A DNA stretch of 64,000 nt from Siphonodentalium dalli (taxonomy: Eukaryota > Mollusca > Scaphopoda > Gadilida > Siphonodentaliidae): NCBI GenBank assembly GCA_032622095.1, contig CP136061.1, positions 195,904,935 through 195,968,934 of the forward strand. Reading direction: 5' to 3'. The notes below the pieces were generated by a model. That model did no database searches. It was not told the origin of the DNA and was given only the letters and a program-made list of their open reading frames with translations. Of the stretch, positions 1 to 9,847 are shown in pieces; position 1 is the first letter of the stretch, and the number at the start of each line of letters is the position of its first letter. The position numbers were made by a program, and so were the translations under genes.

Positions 1-239
1 ACTAAATACAGACTCGGCTGTTCCAATATTAGTTTCTTAACCACCACTTATCCAGGTGAAATCATACCCTGATTTTTCAAAGAAAAATTGGGGGGTTTTA
101 TTGATATTACTAGATGAATGGATCTCATAGATGAGGATTCACATTTGTTCTAATAGGGGCAGCGATAAGAGATTTAACTCTCCTCTGTGCTGTTTGGTAC
201 TGGTATAATAATATTGATTTCTAGACAGCCTGTGTGGGG
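1..239. other. No recognisable feature
   Basis: AT-rich sequence without a credible open frame, tandem structure or hairpin that I can see. The repeat-like part of this end begins near position 240. Confidence 0.4.
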
Positions 240-705
240 GCAATGTTTGAGGCAATGGGGAGGGAGTGTAGATGGGTGGAGATTTGACCCCCTACTTTAA
301 TCAAAAGTTAAACAGTTAAAAATTTCATGCCTGATACTACATTAGTTGTAGATTAGATGTTCACACCAAAAATAAGTTAGAATTGTTCTCGTAGTTTGGT
401 TTGATTTTCTAACATGTCTGTTTTTAAACCATCAGTCCATATGTTCCTACTTCAGGTTAAACTGTTGAACCGAATTGGCCACAAATTTTAACTTTATGTG
501 GGTGTCAGAGCTTGAAGTACTGGTACCAGTCGTAAAATTCAGCATAAGAGGGATGTACAAAAAGATTTTTGTGAACTTAGTACTGTGGTGTGGTTATCCT
601 CTTTAAAATGTAAGAGGTTGGAGATTTGTCAGTGATGTGCAATTAGAAATTTCAAGGTGAAGAGCCCTGCTCATCTGAGAACCTCCAGCTATGTCCATGT
701 TTAGA
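240..705. repeat. Diverged interspersed repeat, family also at 8.7-9.1 kb and 27.5-27.85 kb
   Basis: This stretch has a G-rich start, then a C-tract followed by text close to 'aatttcatgcctgatac' and 'gttgtagatt', and later 'aatttcaaggtg' and 'ctatgtccatg'. The same order (C-tract, 'aatttcat(g/a)cctgacac', then a right end near 'agccacgtccatgac') recurs at about 8,725-9,096 and 27,482-27,850. I read it as an old non-autonomous element. Its ends are poorly defined here because this copy has decayed. No coding content. Confidence 0.45.
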
Positions 706-820
706 ACTACTTGTCTTAAGTGATTTTGTCAACTACTGACTCTTGTAGTCTTCAGAGTCCCCGTCTTCTCAGTCATTACAGTCTGGTGAGCGACACACAG
801 TCATTGACTGTCTTGTTACT
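640..820 (+). repeat. Dispersed repeat, copy 1 (pair with 7,310-7,505)
   Basis: About 180 bp match 7,310-7,505 in the same orientation. Both carry 'aatttcaaggtg', then an 'acttgtcttaagtgatt'-like stretch, then 'agagtcccc/agtct', and both end on 'tctggtgagcgac' followed by 'cagtcattgactgtcttg'. The last 40 bp are the best conserved part. This is not coding: the 61-aa open frame over it has no ATG in context and no family resemblance. Confidence 0.6.
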
Positions 821-1090
821 AGTACAAATCCGAAAGCTTCTGAGTGGAGAATGTGCTCAATTTTACTACAATATCAGTTTATTGTCATCCTGGTATAGTT
901 TTTAATATTGCCGATCAGAATCATTGTCATGTGGGAATCGTAAGTTTGTTAAAACAAGGTTTCTAAAATATCACAAAATGATACGTTGGCTTTGCGATAA
1001 TAAGATACTAATCAGGGAGCCTGCTGTGTTCTATTCGCACAATCGCAATCGCGTTCGAAAGGTTTGATGCCCCAGATTTGTTACACCCCA
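820..1090. other. No recognisable feature
   Basis: Unique-looking AT-rich sequence between two repeats. Nothing coding or structural is evident. Confidence 0.35.
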
Positions 1091-1860
1091 GGAACGTTCA
1101 AAGAAATCTGATTTCTTAAGTTCCGCATTCCTGGCGTTTAGGGGCCAGAGACTCCATAAACACCCAAAACAATTACTTCTATTTGCACTTTTGAGTTGCA
1201 AAGCTGATTTTTATATTAACAGGGCTCCATCAATCACTGATCAACAATACACAATTTCTGAAACGAAATTTCCTGGTGTTTTCGTTTCAGAAGGAGGTTT
1301 TGAAAGTACCCCAAAACCCCCCAAAATGACTTCTATTTGCACTGACGAGTGCAAAGCTGATGTTCATAATAATAGTGCTCTAGTCATCACTGATCAATAA
1401 TACACAATTTCTGAAACGAAATTCCCTGGCGTTTTCATTTCACAATGAATTTTTTTAAAGTACCCCCAAAACCCCAAAAAAATACTTCTATTTGCATATA
1501 TTGTCGAAGACAAAGCTGATTTTTCCCTCAATAGTTATCCTGCTATCGCTGTTCATAAAACCGTCGTTTAAGAAACGTAATTCCGTGGCGTTTTCTTTTA
1601 AGAAGCACAGGTCCCTATAGAACAAAAATTGACCCTACTTTTAATTCTGTAGGAGTAAGTATTATTGGGGGCGGGGGGAATTTTTGTTCTGGGGGACCTG
1701 TGTCACGAAGGGGGAGGTGGGGTTGAATTACCGTACCCAACCAAAACCCGAAAAATAGTTCTATTTGCACTGCTGTACGCAAAGATTATATTTTATCTTA
1801 ATACTATGTCCTCTGTCATCATTGGTTAAAAAAATAAAAATTCCCGACGAATTCATTAAA
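1090..1860 (+). repeat. Diverged tandem repeat, ~175-190 bp unit, about 4 copies
   Basis: Each unit carries 'acttctatttgcac', then 'gcaaagctgat', then 'atcactgatcaa', then 'tttctgaaacgaaat' and 'cctggcgtttt', then a C/A-rich 'accccaaaacccc' stretch. Full copies start near 1,165 and 1,328; weaker ones start near 1,480 and 1,755. A C/G-rich spacer with a G run lies at 1,660-1,720. The 69-aa open frame at 1,191-1,400 merely spans two repeat units. Confidence 0.7.
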
Positions 1861-2085
1861 AGGGTGTAGAAAATTATGAAACAATAAAATGTTATGGACC
1901 CCGTACGTTCACACGCTGTCAAATTTACCAGGCAAGTTGATCGGAATTTCGTTGTAGAAGCCCTGAAGCTTGGCTCTGTATGATTCTTGGTCAGAATCAT
2001 GCATGCGATGTTGCAGTAACACGTGGCATTTCATAGTTCTCATATAAGCGATAAAACAATGCAAAATATATGTAATTATACCCCC
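1860..2085. other. No recognisable feature
   Basis: AT-rich spacer between two repeat blocks. The 79-aa minus-strand frame here has low-complexity composition and no recognisable domain. Confidence 0.35.
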
Positions 2086-2585
2086 ACTTTCGAAGAAAAT
2101 GGGGGCTGTACCTAAAACGCTGAATCAGCTGCTGATCAGCAGGTTACCACCTAAAACGCTGATCAGCAGATTTCCCGATTTCAGTTTAACTCGATTATAG
2201 CGGCGGTAGTCGGTCGTGGGTTGGAGAGATGTCACTTAATATATGTTCACCAGTTCAAAATTCCGTTCAGCAGAACGGTGACTACAGTTCAGCAGATTCC
2301 CCCCCCCCGAACTCAGTTTAACTGATTTTGACGAAGATAATGGGGTTTAGGTTATGCAAATGACTTGTAATCGATGGGCCATAACCAAATACACGCCGGG
2401 AATCGCATTTGACCGCCCTCCACCCCAGTTCAACAACCCGTTCAGCACTCTATCTGGGGCAGTTCAGCAGATTCAACGAACGCAGTTTAACCGACTTTTA
2501 TCGAATATAGTCGGGTATAGGTTATGCAAATGAAGTTTTATCGATGGTCCATAACCAAATACAGGAAGAAAACATCATGTGGCCG
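2086..2585 (+). repeat. Imperfect ~170-180 bp tandem repeat with CAGCAG/CTGATCAGCAG motifs
   Basis: Three degenerate copies start near 2,100, 2,285 and 2,462. Each has 'agttcagcagatt', then 'cagtttaac(t/c)ga', 'ggttatgcaaatga', 'atcgatgg(g/t)ccataac' and 'caaatacacg/aggaa'. The first copy also has the self-complementary 'cagctgctgatcagcagg' at about 2,128-2,146. A C10 run at about 2,299 interrupts copy two. 'ATGCAAAT' (octamer-like) recurs within the copies, but nothing else supports a regulatory role. Confidence 0.6.
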
Positions 2586-2599
2586 CCCTACATTTTCGT

Positions 2600-4010
2600 T
2601 TGGCGGAATGCATTTTTTTCAAGAATGGATGTGTCATCGTCCCGTGGATAAAAACACTACTTTTACCAGCAGAAAACAAGTTCAAACTTCTATTTTACTA
2701 TTTAGTATATATTAGACTAACATTTTCTGCAATAATCCGTCACCCAAACATGAAAATGTGAACCTAATGCTAGTTTTTCTGTTAAGATTTTCGAAGATTT
2801 TCGTTCTGCGCCGGAAATGGAGATTTTTCAAGAATGGAGGTGTCATCGTCCCGTCGATACAAACACTACTTTTATCAGCAGAAAACAAGTGCAACCTTCT
2901 ATTTTACTATTTAGTATATATTAGACTAACATTTTCTGCAAAAATCCGTCACCCAAACATGAAATGTGAACGAAATGCTAGTTTTTCTGTTAAGATTTTC
3001 GAAGATTTTAGTTCGGCGGAATGCAGATTTTTCAAGAATGGATGTGTCAACGTCCCGTGGATAAAAACACTACTTTTACCAGCAGAAAACAAGTTCAAAC
3101 TTCTATTTTACTATTTAGTATATATTAGACTAACATTTTCTGCAATAATCCGTTACCCAAACATGAAAATGTGAACCTAATGCCAGTTTTTCTGTTAAGA
3201 TTTTCGAAGATTTTCGTTCGGCGGAATGCAGATTTTTCAAGAATGGAGGTGTCATTGTCCCGTCGATAAAAACACCACTTTTATCAGCAGAAAACAAGTG
3301 CAACCTTCTATTTTACTATTTAGTATATCTTAGACTAACATTTTCTGCAAAAATCCGTCAACAAAGCATGAAAATGTGAACGAAATGCTAGTTTTTCTGT
3401 TAAGATTTTCGAACATTTTAGTTCGGCGGAATGCAGATTTTTCAAGAATGGATGTGTCAACGTCCCGTGGATAAAAACACCACTTTTACCAGCAGAAAAC
3501 AAGTTCAAACTTCTATTTTACTATTAAATATTTATTAGACTAAAATTTTCTGTAATAATCCGTCACCCAAACATGAAAATGTGAACCTAATGCTAGTTTT
3601 TCTGTTAAGATTTTCGAAGATTTTCGTTCGGCGGAATGCAGATTTTTCAAGAATGGAGGTGTCATCGTCCCGTCGATACAAACACTATTTTAACCAGCAG
3701 AAAACAAGTGCAAACTTCTATTTTACTATTTAGTATACATTAGACTAACATTTTCTGCAAAAATCCGTCACCCAAACATGAAAATGTGAACGAAATGCGA
3801 GTTTTTCTGTTAAGATTTTCGACGATTTTCGTTCGGCGGAATGCAGATTTTTCAAGAATGGATGTGTCATCGTCCCGTCGATACAAACACTACTTTTACC
3901 AGCAGAAAACAAGTGCAAACTTCTATTTTACTATTTAGTATATATTAGACTAACATTTTCTGCAATAATCCGTCACCCAAACATGAAAATGTAAACGAAA
4001 TATGACTTTT
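2600..4010 (+). repeat. Seven-copy tandem repeat, ~204-205 bp monomer, with alternating dimer structure
   Basis: The monomer anchor 'tttttcaagaatgga' recurs at about 2,611, 2,823, 3,028, 3,233, 3,437, 3,642 and 3,847, so the period is ~204-205 bp. Copies 1, 3 and 5 read 'cccgtggataaaaac' with 'caagttcaaac'. Copies 2, 4 and 6 read 'cccgtcgata' with 'caagtgcaa'. This gives a ~409-bp dimeric higher-order unit; copy 7 is of the second type. Identity between like copies is high by eye. The 138-aa open frame at 2,758-3,174 is only a readthrough of two repeats. Confidence 0.9.
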
Positions 4011-4380
4011 AGTGTTTAGATTATCGTCCCAGAAGTGATAAATTTCCCTAATTTCGACGCTTCGTTATTCGAACGCCCATCGTTCAGCATACGCTCAATT
4101 TTATCGGGAAAACATCACATTCGTATAGAGTAGATACCAATAAACAAGTTGAGACCATGTTTGTGCTTCTAAACTCTTTCATTTCCGAATAAAATGACTT
4201 TTAAATTTTCGTTCCGTTCCGTCCCGTCTTTTAGACAAATCGTTCCGTCCCGTTCCGGAAAATCGTTCCGTCCCGTCTTTTAGTAGATCCCAATCTTTCG
4301 TCAACCGTTGCCAAATTGCATAAGTTTACGGCAATTGTGATGAATAATAGGGAGTTCGGTGCTGTTGTTTTTAGCTCACC
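4011..4380. other. Spacer with degenerate CGTTCCGTCC minisatellite
   Basis: Mostly unique sequence. At about 4,205-4,285 'cgttccgt(t/c)cc' and 'gtcttttaga' recur three to four times as a short degenerate minisatellite. The rest shows no coding or structural signal. Confidence 0.5.
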
Positions 4381-4770
4381 TGAGACAAAGTCTCCGGTGG
4401 AGCTATAGTCATCACTCCTCGTCCGTCGTCCGTCCGTCCGTCTGTCCGTCTGTCTGTCCGTCTGTCCGTCTGTCCGTCCGTCAACTTTTTAAAAAACATC
4501 TTCTCCTCTGAAACCATCATACCAAATTGGTTCATATTTGGTGTGGATGTTCCCTAGGTGACTCTCATTCAGATTTGTTCAAATGAGGTCACCAAGTCAA
4601 ATTGTTTTGATGTCAGGACCATAACTATTTTTCCACATAGTAATTCTTAAAACGACTTCTTTTCTGAAGTTGTCAGGCCGAATGGGTTCATATTTGGTAT
4701 GAGGGTACCTTGGGTGACTGTGGTTCAGATTTGTTCAAATGAGGTCACTGGGTCAAATGTGGGTGGGGCT
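4376..4770 (+). repeat. SINE-like interspersed repeat with (CCGT/CTGT)n tract
   Basis: It opens with 'agctcacctgagacaaagtc', then 'ggagctatagtcatcac', then a CCGT/CTGT microsatellite at about 4,420-4,482. The body contains 'catcttctcctctgaaacca', 'ttcatatttggt' and 'cagatttgttcaaatgaggtcac'. A second body-like unit follows at about 4,650-4,760, so the body is itself repeated at ~160 bp. Sequences of this general style are common as interspersed elements in marine invertebrates; that statement is from memory. I see no tRNA-like A and B boxes. Confidence 0.6.
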
Positions 4771-4789
4771 ATGGACATAAATCTGAATT

Positions 4790-4925
4790 TTTAAATTTTT
4801 TTTTCAATTTAACTTATTTCTCAATTTAACCAAAAAAAAATATATATATATATATTTTATTTTTAATAAATAATTTTTTTTTATTAAATAAAATATTTTA
4901 TTTTTAAATAAAATAAAAAAAAACT
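4790..4925. repeat. AT-only low-complexity tract
   Basis: Nearly pure A/T including (TA)n around 4,838-4,856 and mutually complementary A- and T-rich runs. It could fold on itself but has no distinct element boundary. Confidence 0.8.
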
Positions 4926-5320
4926 CATTAAAATTTTGAAGAACCTATGACTACATCTTTGGGAGGGGAGGGGAGGTACCTCTAGTCACTCCACTATATT
5001 TGGTTGAAATCAGGGGTTTGGGAGAAATCAGGAACAGACAGATGTACAGAAATGTTCAGTAAATTGCTTTAATCATATGTATTCTCTACTACACCAAGCC
5101 ACCAATGTGCTCTGATGGACCCATGTTTATACAACTGGCAGATGGGTAGATAACATCTGCTGTGCTTTCCATCCCCAGAGAGTGTAATTCATGTCATTTG
5201 TAATTTAAATGAGATTAATGGTGTTATCAATGAAGTACCCTTGTTGTTTACATTATCACTCAGTGGTCATTAAAATCAGATTATTTTCATTTTCTCCAAG
5301 TTTGAATTAAGAGAGTCTGG
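4926..5320. other. No recognisable feature
   Basis: A G-rich patch ('gggaggggaggggagg') lies near 4,960-4,977. Otherwise this is unremarkable AT-rich sequence leading into the hairpin-rich block. Confidence 0.35.
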
Positions 5321-5326
5321 CATTAG

Positions 5327-5412
5327 CAGAATGAGGTTCCCAGAGGGTGATTTATGTTGCTCCACACAGCAGGCTAGCATAACCAAATACACCCTCTGAG
5401 AACCTTATTCTG
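5327..5412. repeat. Imperfect hairpin copy of the CAGAATGAGG element
   Basis: The left end 'cagaatgaggttcccagagg' is roughly complementary to the right end 'cctctgagaaccttattctg', with 'cacacagcaggctagcata' between. This is the most diverged of five related copies found up to 6,344. Confidence 0.65.
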
Positions 5413-5665
5413 CTTAGGCCTCATCTTCTGGAAAGTATCTAGAGTCTCAAGATCTCATTCTGCTTAGGCCTCATCTTCTGTGAAGTATCTATAGTATCAA
5501 ATTTACTTTGTTGTTAGTTAAATTTCCCTTCTAGGAAGTTTATATATCCCCTAATTTGCAGAAGATAAAATTCATGATTGAGGTGCTCAATGGGTGAACA
5601 TCACCAACTTCAACTGGGGAACTTCAATCTTATTCTAGGTCTTCCATAGCAGTTGAGGGCCTTAT

Positions 5666-5756
5666 CAGAATGAGGTCCCCAGAGGGTGAATTTAGTGATA
5701 CTAGCCCGCTGTGCAGGATAGCGTCACTAAATTCACCCTCTGGGGACCTCATTCTG
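5666..5756. repeat. Perfect 33-bp inverted repeat with 25-bp loop
   Basis: The left arm 5,666-5,698 begins 'cagaatgaggtccccagagg'. The right arm 5,724-5,756 is its exact reverse complement. The loop holds 'tagcccgctgtgcagg'. It is the best preserved loop-bearing copy of a small MITE-like element. Confidence 0.9.
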
Positions 5757-5850
5757 CAAATAACAGACAGACTATTTCAAGGCTTGATTGTATAATACAT
5801 TGTGTTGCTTGAGGCCAGACATGCACAATGTAGGAACAGACATGCTTTTA

Positions 5851-5912
5851 GTGATGCTATCCCACACAGCGGGCTAGCATCACCAAATTCACCATCTGGA
5901 GACCTCATTCTG
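5851..5912. repeat. Half copy of the CAGAATGAGG element with internal hairpin
   Basis: 'gtgatgctatcc' pairs with 'gggctagcatcac' (5,851-5,883), followed by the right arm ending 'gacctcattctg'. The left arm is missing. A sister half copy lies at 6,283-6,344 in the next duplication unit. Confidence 0.75.
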
Positions 5913-6115
5913 CTTAGGCCTCATCTTCTGGGAAGTATCTATAGTATCAAATTTACATTGTTGTTAGTTAAATTTCCCTTCTAGGAAGTTTCTATATCCC
6001 CTAATTTGCAGAAGATAAAATTCATAATTGAAGGGCCCAATGGGTGAACATCACCAACTTCAACTGGGGAAATTCAATTTTATTCTAGATCTTCCATAGC
6101 AGTTGAGGGCCTTAT

Positions 6116-6180
6116 CAGAATGAGGTCCCCAGAGGGTGAATTTAGCGTCACTAAATTCACCCTCTGGGGACCTCATTCTG
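6116..6180. repeat. Near-continuous palindrome, 30-bp perfect arms, 5-bp spacer
   Basis: The arms 6,116-6,145 and 6,151-6,180 are exact reverse complements. The loop present at 5,699-5,723 has shrunk to 'cgtca', as expected for loop deletion by slippage across a hairpin. Confidence 0.9.
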
Positions 6181-6499
6181 CAAATGACAGACACACTATC
6201 ACACTATTTCAAGGCTTGATTGTATAATACATTGTGTTGCTTGAGGCCAGGCATGCACAATGTAGAAACAGACACGCTTTTTGTGATGCTATCCCGCACA
6301 GCAGGCTAGCATCACCAAATTCACCCTCTGGAGACCTCATTCTGCTTAGGCCTCATCTTCTGGGAAGTATCTATAGTATCAAATTTACATTGTTGTTAGT
6401 TAAATTTCCCTTCTAGGAAGTTTCTATATCCCCTAATTTGCAGAAGATAAAATTCATAAATGAGGTGCCCAATGGGTGAATATCACCAACTTCAACTGG

Positions 6500-7030
6500 G
6501 GAAGTTAATTCTTGTCCCTTATCAGATTTGTGAAAATGGGATCACAAAGTCAAATAAGGGCAGAGCAAGAGACTTAACTATTTCACTACATAGTAATTCT
6601 TAAAATATGTTTGCAAGAACTAGTTGGCTTATATAGAATGGAATGTTCTTCCTTGACTGCAATTCAGATTTTTTTTAATGGGGTCACCTGGTCAAATAGG
6701 GGCCAAGCGAAGGACAGTTTCCCTCTTAATATGCTTCCTTCACAAGGACCATCAGGTCTATTTTACTGATATTTATGATATGTATGAAGGGTTCTTTGGT
6801 GTCTGGGATTCAAATTTATTCAGATGGGGTCACCAGGTTAAATAGGGTGGGACCAGGGACATAACTATATGTCTCTATAGTAATTCTTAAAATGTCTTCT
6901 CAAGAGAGTTTGGACTATTTAGCTTTAATACATATAGTATGGAGGAATCAGGAGGATCCTTTAGTGACTGAGATTCAGATTTGTTAAAATGAGGTCAACC
7001 TGTCAAGAAATGGCAGGCTATGGGGAGTTA
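6500..7030 (+). repeat. Diverged ~150-160 bp repeats related to 4,490-4,770
   Basis: 'cagattt(g/t)tt(a/c)aaatg(a/g)ggtcac' recurs about every 150-160 bp (near 6,525, 6,665, 6,815 and 6,980), with 'taattcttaaaat' and 'aaatagggg' between. These are old copies of the body of the SINE-like element at 4.4-4.8 kb. Confidence 0.65.
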
Positions 7031-7309
7031 ACACTTTTGTGTCCAATAAAATCATCGAAATACCAAATTCATTAAAACATCTACCTTGGAACCACCTGAC
7101 TGATTGGTCTGACATACATGTATTGTGTTTTGGGTCCATGGATAATTGGGCTTCAAACATGTTTAAATGGTTTTAGAAAAAGGCGCTTGTGAGATTGGAA
7201 ATTTCCAACATTTGAGAAAGTTTGAGGTGTCGGTTGTGAAATTCGAACCTAAGACTTGGGAGTCTGGAGCCCGGTCGGGAGGGGACTTGTTGAGCTGGAG
7301 GAGGGGGGT
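7031..7309. other. No clear feature
   Basis: Unique-looking sequence. Two overlapping frames on opposite strands (7,163-7,384) lack any recognisable protein signature. Confidence 0.35.
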
Positions 7310-7505
7310 GATCAGTAGTGTACAGTTGGCAATTTCAAGGTGGATTTTCACCAAGCTACATACTTGAAGTCTCTCTAGCCACATATCCTGTTTAAATCTA
7401 CTTCTTTTAAAGTGATTATGAAAAGAGCTGACTGTTTTGGTCTCCAGAGTCCCAGTCTTATCAGTCTTTGCAGTCTGGTGAGCGACCCCACAGTCATTGA
7501 CTGTC
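7310..7505 (+). repeat. Dispersed repeat, copy 2 (pair with 640-820)
   Basis: It shares 'aatttcaaggtggatttt', 'tctctctagccacat', 'agagtcccagtctta' and the end 'tctggtgagcgaccccacag' with the copy at 640-820, in the same orientation. Confidence 0.6.
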
Positions 7506-7739
7506 TTGTTGTTTTTACCTTTGATATTTATTTTGTATTTGATAATTTGTTGTAATTACCAATGTAGCAGACGCAACAATTGAAAACGTATCGTATTTTT
7601 TCAAGTAAACAATAATCTCACGCGCTTTTTATTAAAAATGTGGAATGACATTGAACAATGAAACGGATCGTTTTCGACCCAAATTTGTAATATTTTGAGG
7701 TTCCCGTGTGTGAATATAAGGAAATTTTGAGAAGAGGTC
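7506..7739. other. No recognisable feature
   Basis: AT-rich, without open frames or repeats that I can place. Confidence 0.35.
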
Positions 7740-7814
7740 CATATCAGAAATTAATCACCTTGGTCCATAGTAGCTATATGTAAAGTATGGGACTTCTACT
7801 CAAAAGTGCATGAT

Positions 7815-7960
7815 TTGTTTGCTTAACCGCTATACTATATGGCTCAGCAGTTATCTGGACATCACATGTATGAAGAATTTTAACGGTTTGCGAGATATTG
7901 GATTTTAGATACCGCTCCCCCGAACACGTTTTGGTCGAAAAAATATATATTTATGATAAC
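7815..7960 (-). repeat. Dispersed repeat, inverted relative of 23,530-23,650
   Basis: 'gctatactatatgg', 'cagttatctgg', 'gtttgcgagatattggatt' and 'cgctcccccgaacacgtttt' align with the reverse complement of 23,530-23,650. That stretch reads 'ctgctataccatatgg' and 'ccagtatctcgcaaactgtt' on the plus strand. Identity is moderate. No coding content. Confidence 0.6.
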
Positions 7961-8016
7961 GACAGAACACACTTTTTAAAATTATTCTAAAAGAACCAAA
8001 TTATGATTTACGTGAT

Positions 8017-8568
8017 CACTGTGTGTGGACGGAAGTGAACACTGGTTTGCGGTAAACTATTGTAAACAAAAGCCGCTCTCCTCAGATTTACTATGGTACG
8101 TATATTGTCATGTTTTCCTTCAACTGTGTAAAAATCCCAGCCCGGATAACAACCTGCCTCGATGAGCGGTGTATTCCGCTACATTTTCGTACTAATTTGG
8201 TTTCAGTGTATTTCTGGTTCTCTCGTACATGAAGATTGAACCTCATATTTCGGTGTTAAAAACACGCCACGTTCGAGATCAAAATCATATTTCCCAAACT
8301 ATACGATGTCGTATTTAATAACAAGGACATGATTTGGATGCCTTAATATCCCATTGAAAAATCGAATCTCATTTACGAGAGAACCAGAAACGACACTGAA
8401 ACCAAATTAGTACAAAAATGTAGCGGAACACACCGCTTACCGAGGCTGGGATTTTTACACAGTTGAAGGAAAACATGACAATATACGTACCGTAGTCAGT
8501 CTGGGTGGAGCGTTTTTTTTTACAACAGTTTACCGCAAACCAGCGTTCATTTCCGTCCACACAGAGTG
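8017..8568. mobile_element. Foldback element, ~210-bp arms, ~120-bp centre
   Basis: The left arm (8,017-8,240) and right arm (8,361-8,568) are reverse complements over most of their length. 'gtgtggacgg' on the left matches 'ccgtccacac' on the right. 'gtttgcggtaaac' matches 'gtttaccgcaaac', 'tgtcatgttttccttcaac' matches 'gttgaaggaaaacatgaca', and 'tctggttctctcgta' matches 'tacgagagaaccaga'. Arm identity looks near 85-90 percent with small indels. The 100-aa minus-strand frame at 8,369-8,671 is derived from the right arm and is not a gene. Confidence 0.85.
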
Positions 8569-8699
8569 GTGATAAAAATCGGGTCGTAGACACCGCGAGA
8601 GTGACTATACGTGTCACCGGGCTTCCAAACCCCCAGTTACAACAAAACAACATTTTATTTATAACATGCATGTAATTTTATATTAATGTATTGTTTTGT

Positions 8700-8721
8700 G
8701 GGGGGGGGGGGGGGGGGGGGG
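8700..8721 (+). repeat. G22 homopolymer
   Basis: An uninterrupted run of 22 G. It has G-quadruplex potential and is also a likely site of sequencing or assembly length error. Confidence 0.95.
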
Positions 8722-9100
8722 AGGTGTCTCACCCCCCAATTTGGTCAAACTTTTCGACAGTTGTAAATTTCATACCTGACACAACACTACACCAACAATA
8801 GGTTGAAAATGTTCTTGTATTTATTGGGGGGAAATTATTGTTTTTGGACCAATATTTGCATATTTTCCTAAATTTTCAGGTTCAAATAAATATCTGCGAA
8901 TGTTCTCATAACGGTTTATAGAACGAAGGTTTATGAATATATAGGCTATTAGGCCTGAGCACTGAGATGCAAGGGGTGCAAATGAAATTATGCAAAACTT
9001 GTGTTTGGTCGGATTCAGGGGGGGGGGGGGGGGGGTGCGCAGTGGGAATTCCCCAACGTGGACACACCCCAACGGAGACCCTCTAGCCACGTCCATGACG
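8722..9100. repeat. Interspersed repeat with CCACGTCC end; contains a G18 run
   Basis: 'caccccccaatttggtcaaa', 'aatttcatacctgacac' and the right end 'ctctagccacgtccatgac' match the family seen at 240-705 and 27,482-27,850. A G18 run at 9,018-9,035 lies inside. The 91-aa minus-strand frame translates the C-run as a proline tract and is not credible. Confidence 0.55.
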
Positions 9101-9289
9101 AGACATACTGTAGCCTAACATATACAGAGAAAAATCATTGTTGCTGCCTTAGCGATTGTTAATGTCCCCCTAAATCGACCAAAATATAGAAAAATGGATA
9201 TTGTGTGTTATATGTCATAAACTAACAAAGATGGCAATCGTTAGCTCAAACACGTTCTATGCTTTGATGTCCCCTACAATATTAGAAGT
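9101..9289. other. No recognisable feature
   Basis: Short spacer before the ~195-bp satellite. Confidence 0.3.
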
Positions 9290-9495
9290 ATTGAACACAC
9301 CACGAACTAAAAGGATAACATCAATATTGACCTACATGTAAGGTGTGGACAAAGGTTAGGTATGTAAGGAAACACACAAATATGTTTATGGATCGGTTCG
9401 TTCCCGAGATAGTGTGGCATGCACTTTATAAAACGTGGACGCATGGAAAATACTATACCCGATTTTAAATCTTGAACGCAATACGAACTGAATCT
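9290..9495 (+). repeat. Monomer of the ~195-bp satellite, left of the LINE insertion
   Basis: It contains 'ttgaacacaccacgaacta', 'tcaatattgacc', 'gtgtggacaaagg', 'ggttcgttcccgag', 'gcactttata' and 'cgaactgaat'. These landmarks occur in the same order in every monomer at 13.9-15.3 kb and 21.5-22.6 kb. The unit breaks at about 9,495, where the LINE 3' tail begins. Confidence 0.75.
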
Positions 9496-9525
9496 ATAAG
9501 ATAAGATAAGATAAGATTTTAATGC
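9496..9525 (-). repeat. LINE 3' terminal (TTATC)n tail
   Basis: On the plus strand 'ataag' repeats four times (about 9,496-9,515), followed by 'attttaatgcaaaat'. Read on the minus strand this is a short pentanucleotide tail directly after the 3' untranslated region. Many LINEs prime from such microsatellite 3' ends. Confidence 0.75.
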
Positions 9526-9649
9526 AAAATACACCCAATAGGCAGTTGCACATATCATAAATACAACATATATCAACATAAGGAATAATTTAACATTAGT
9601 AATCACATACGATATGCATATACGCTCGTGAATTTACTGTCATAAAATC

Positions 9650-9847
9650 TCAGGTATACTTGCTTTTATTAGACATATGTATATTGTCTCGAATGGTGAA
9701 GAAAGACCGGATCATGTAGCATATAACGTTAACGGTTGCAATTTGTTCATTCTGCATAATAAATCTGAACTTCTCATAATTTGTCATTTCTAAGAAATGA
9801 GGGCACGTTGCAATTATATGTCCTTTACATAAGCTTCGCGAATACTT
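9650..9847 (-). pseudogene. LINE C-terminal tail, out of frame with the RT reading frame
   Basis: The RT frame hits TGA at about 9,848. A different frame then reads on with 'ATCPHFLEMTNYEKF' and 'IRSFFTIRDN', and stops at 9,650-9,652. An 'FxxxRD/RE' stretch close to the stop is typical of LINE C-termini (family knowledge). I therefore infer at least one frameshift near 9,850 and place the original ORF2 stop at 9,650. The region below it to 9,520 is 3' untranslated. Confidence 0.6.

Larger units (their letters stand above)
5457..6500 (+). repeat. Tandem duplication, 449 then 432 bp units, each carrying hairpins
   Basis: The anchor 'cattctgcttaggcctcat' recurs at 5,457, 5,906 and 6,338, giving two full units of 449 and 432 bp and a partial third. 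Most of the length difference is a hairpin loop (25 bp in the first, 5 bp in the second). Shared landmarks are 'ctatatcccctaatttgcag', 'caacttcaactgggga' and 'cattgtgttgcttgaggcca'. Two 60-aa open frames at 5,802 and 6,234 differ by only a few residues. They are products of the duplication, not evidence of a gene. Confidence 0.85.

Noticed and set aside
2758-3174. 138-codon open frame
   Set aside because: It reads through two 204-bp repeat units; the same peptide text repeats and has no family resemblance.
8369-8671. 100-codon minus-strand frame
   Set aside because: It lies in the right arm of the foldback; the left arm's equivalent is broken and there is no domain match.
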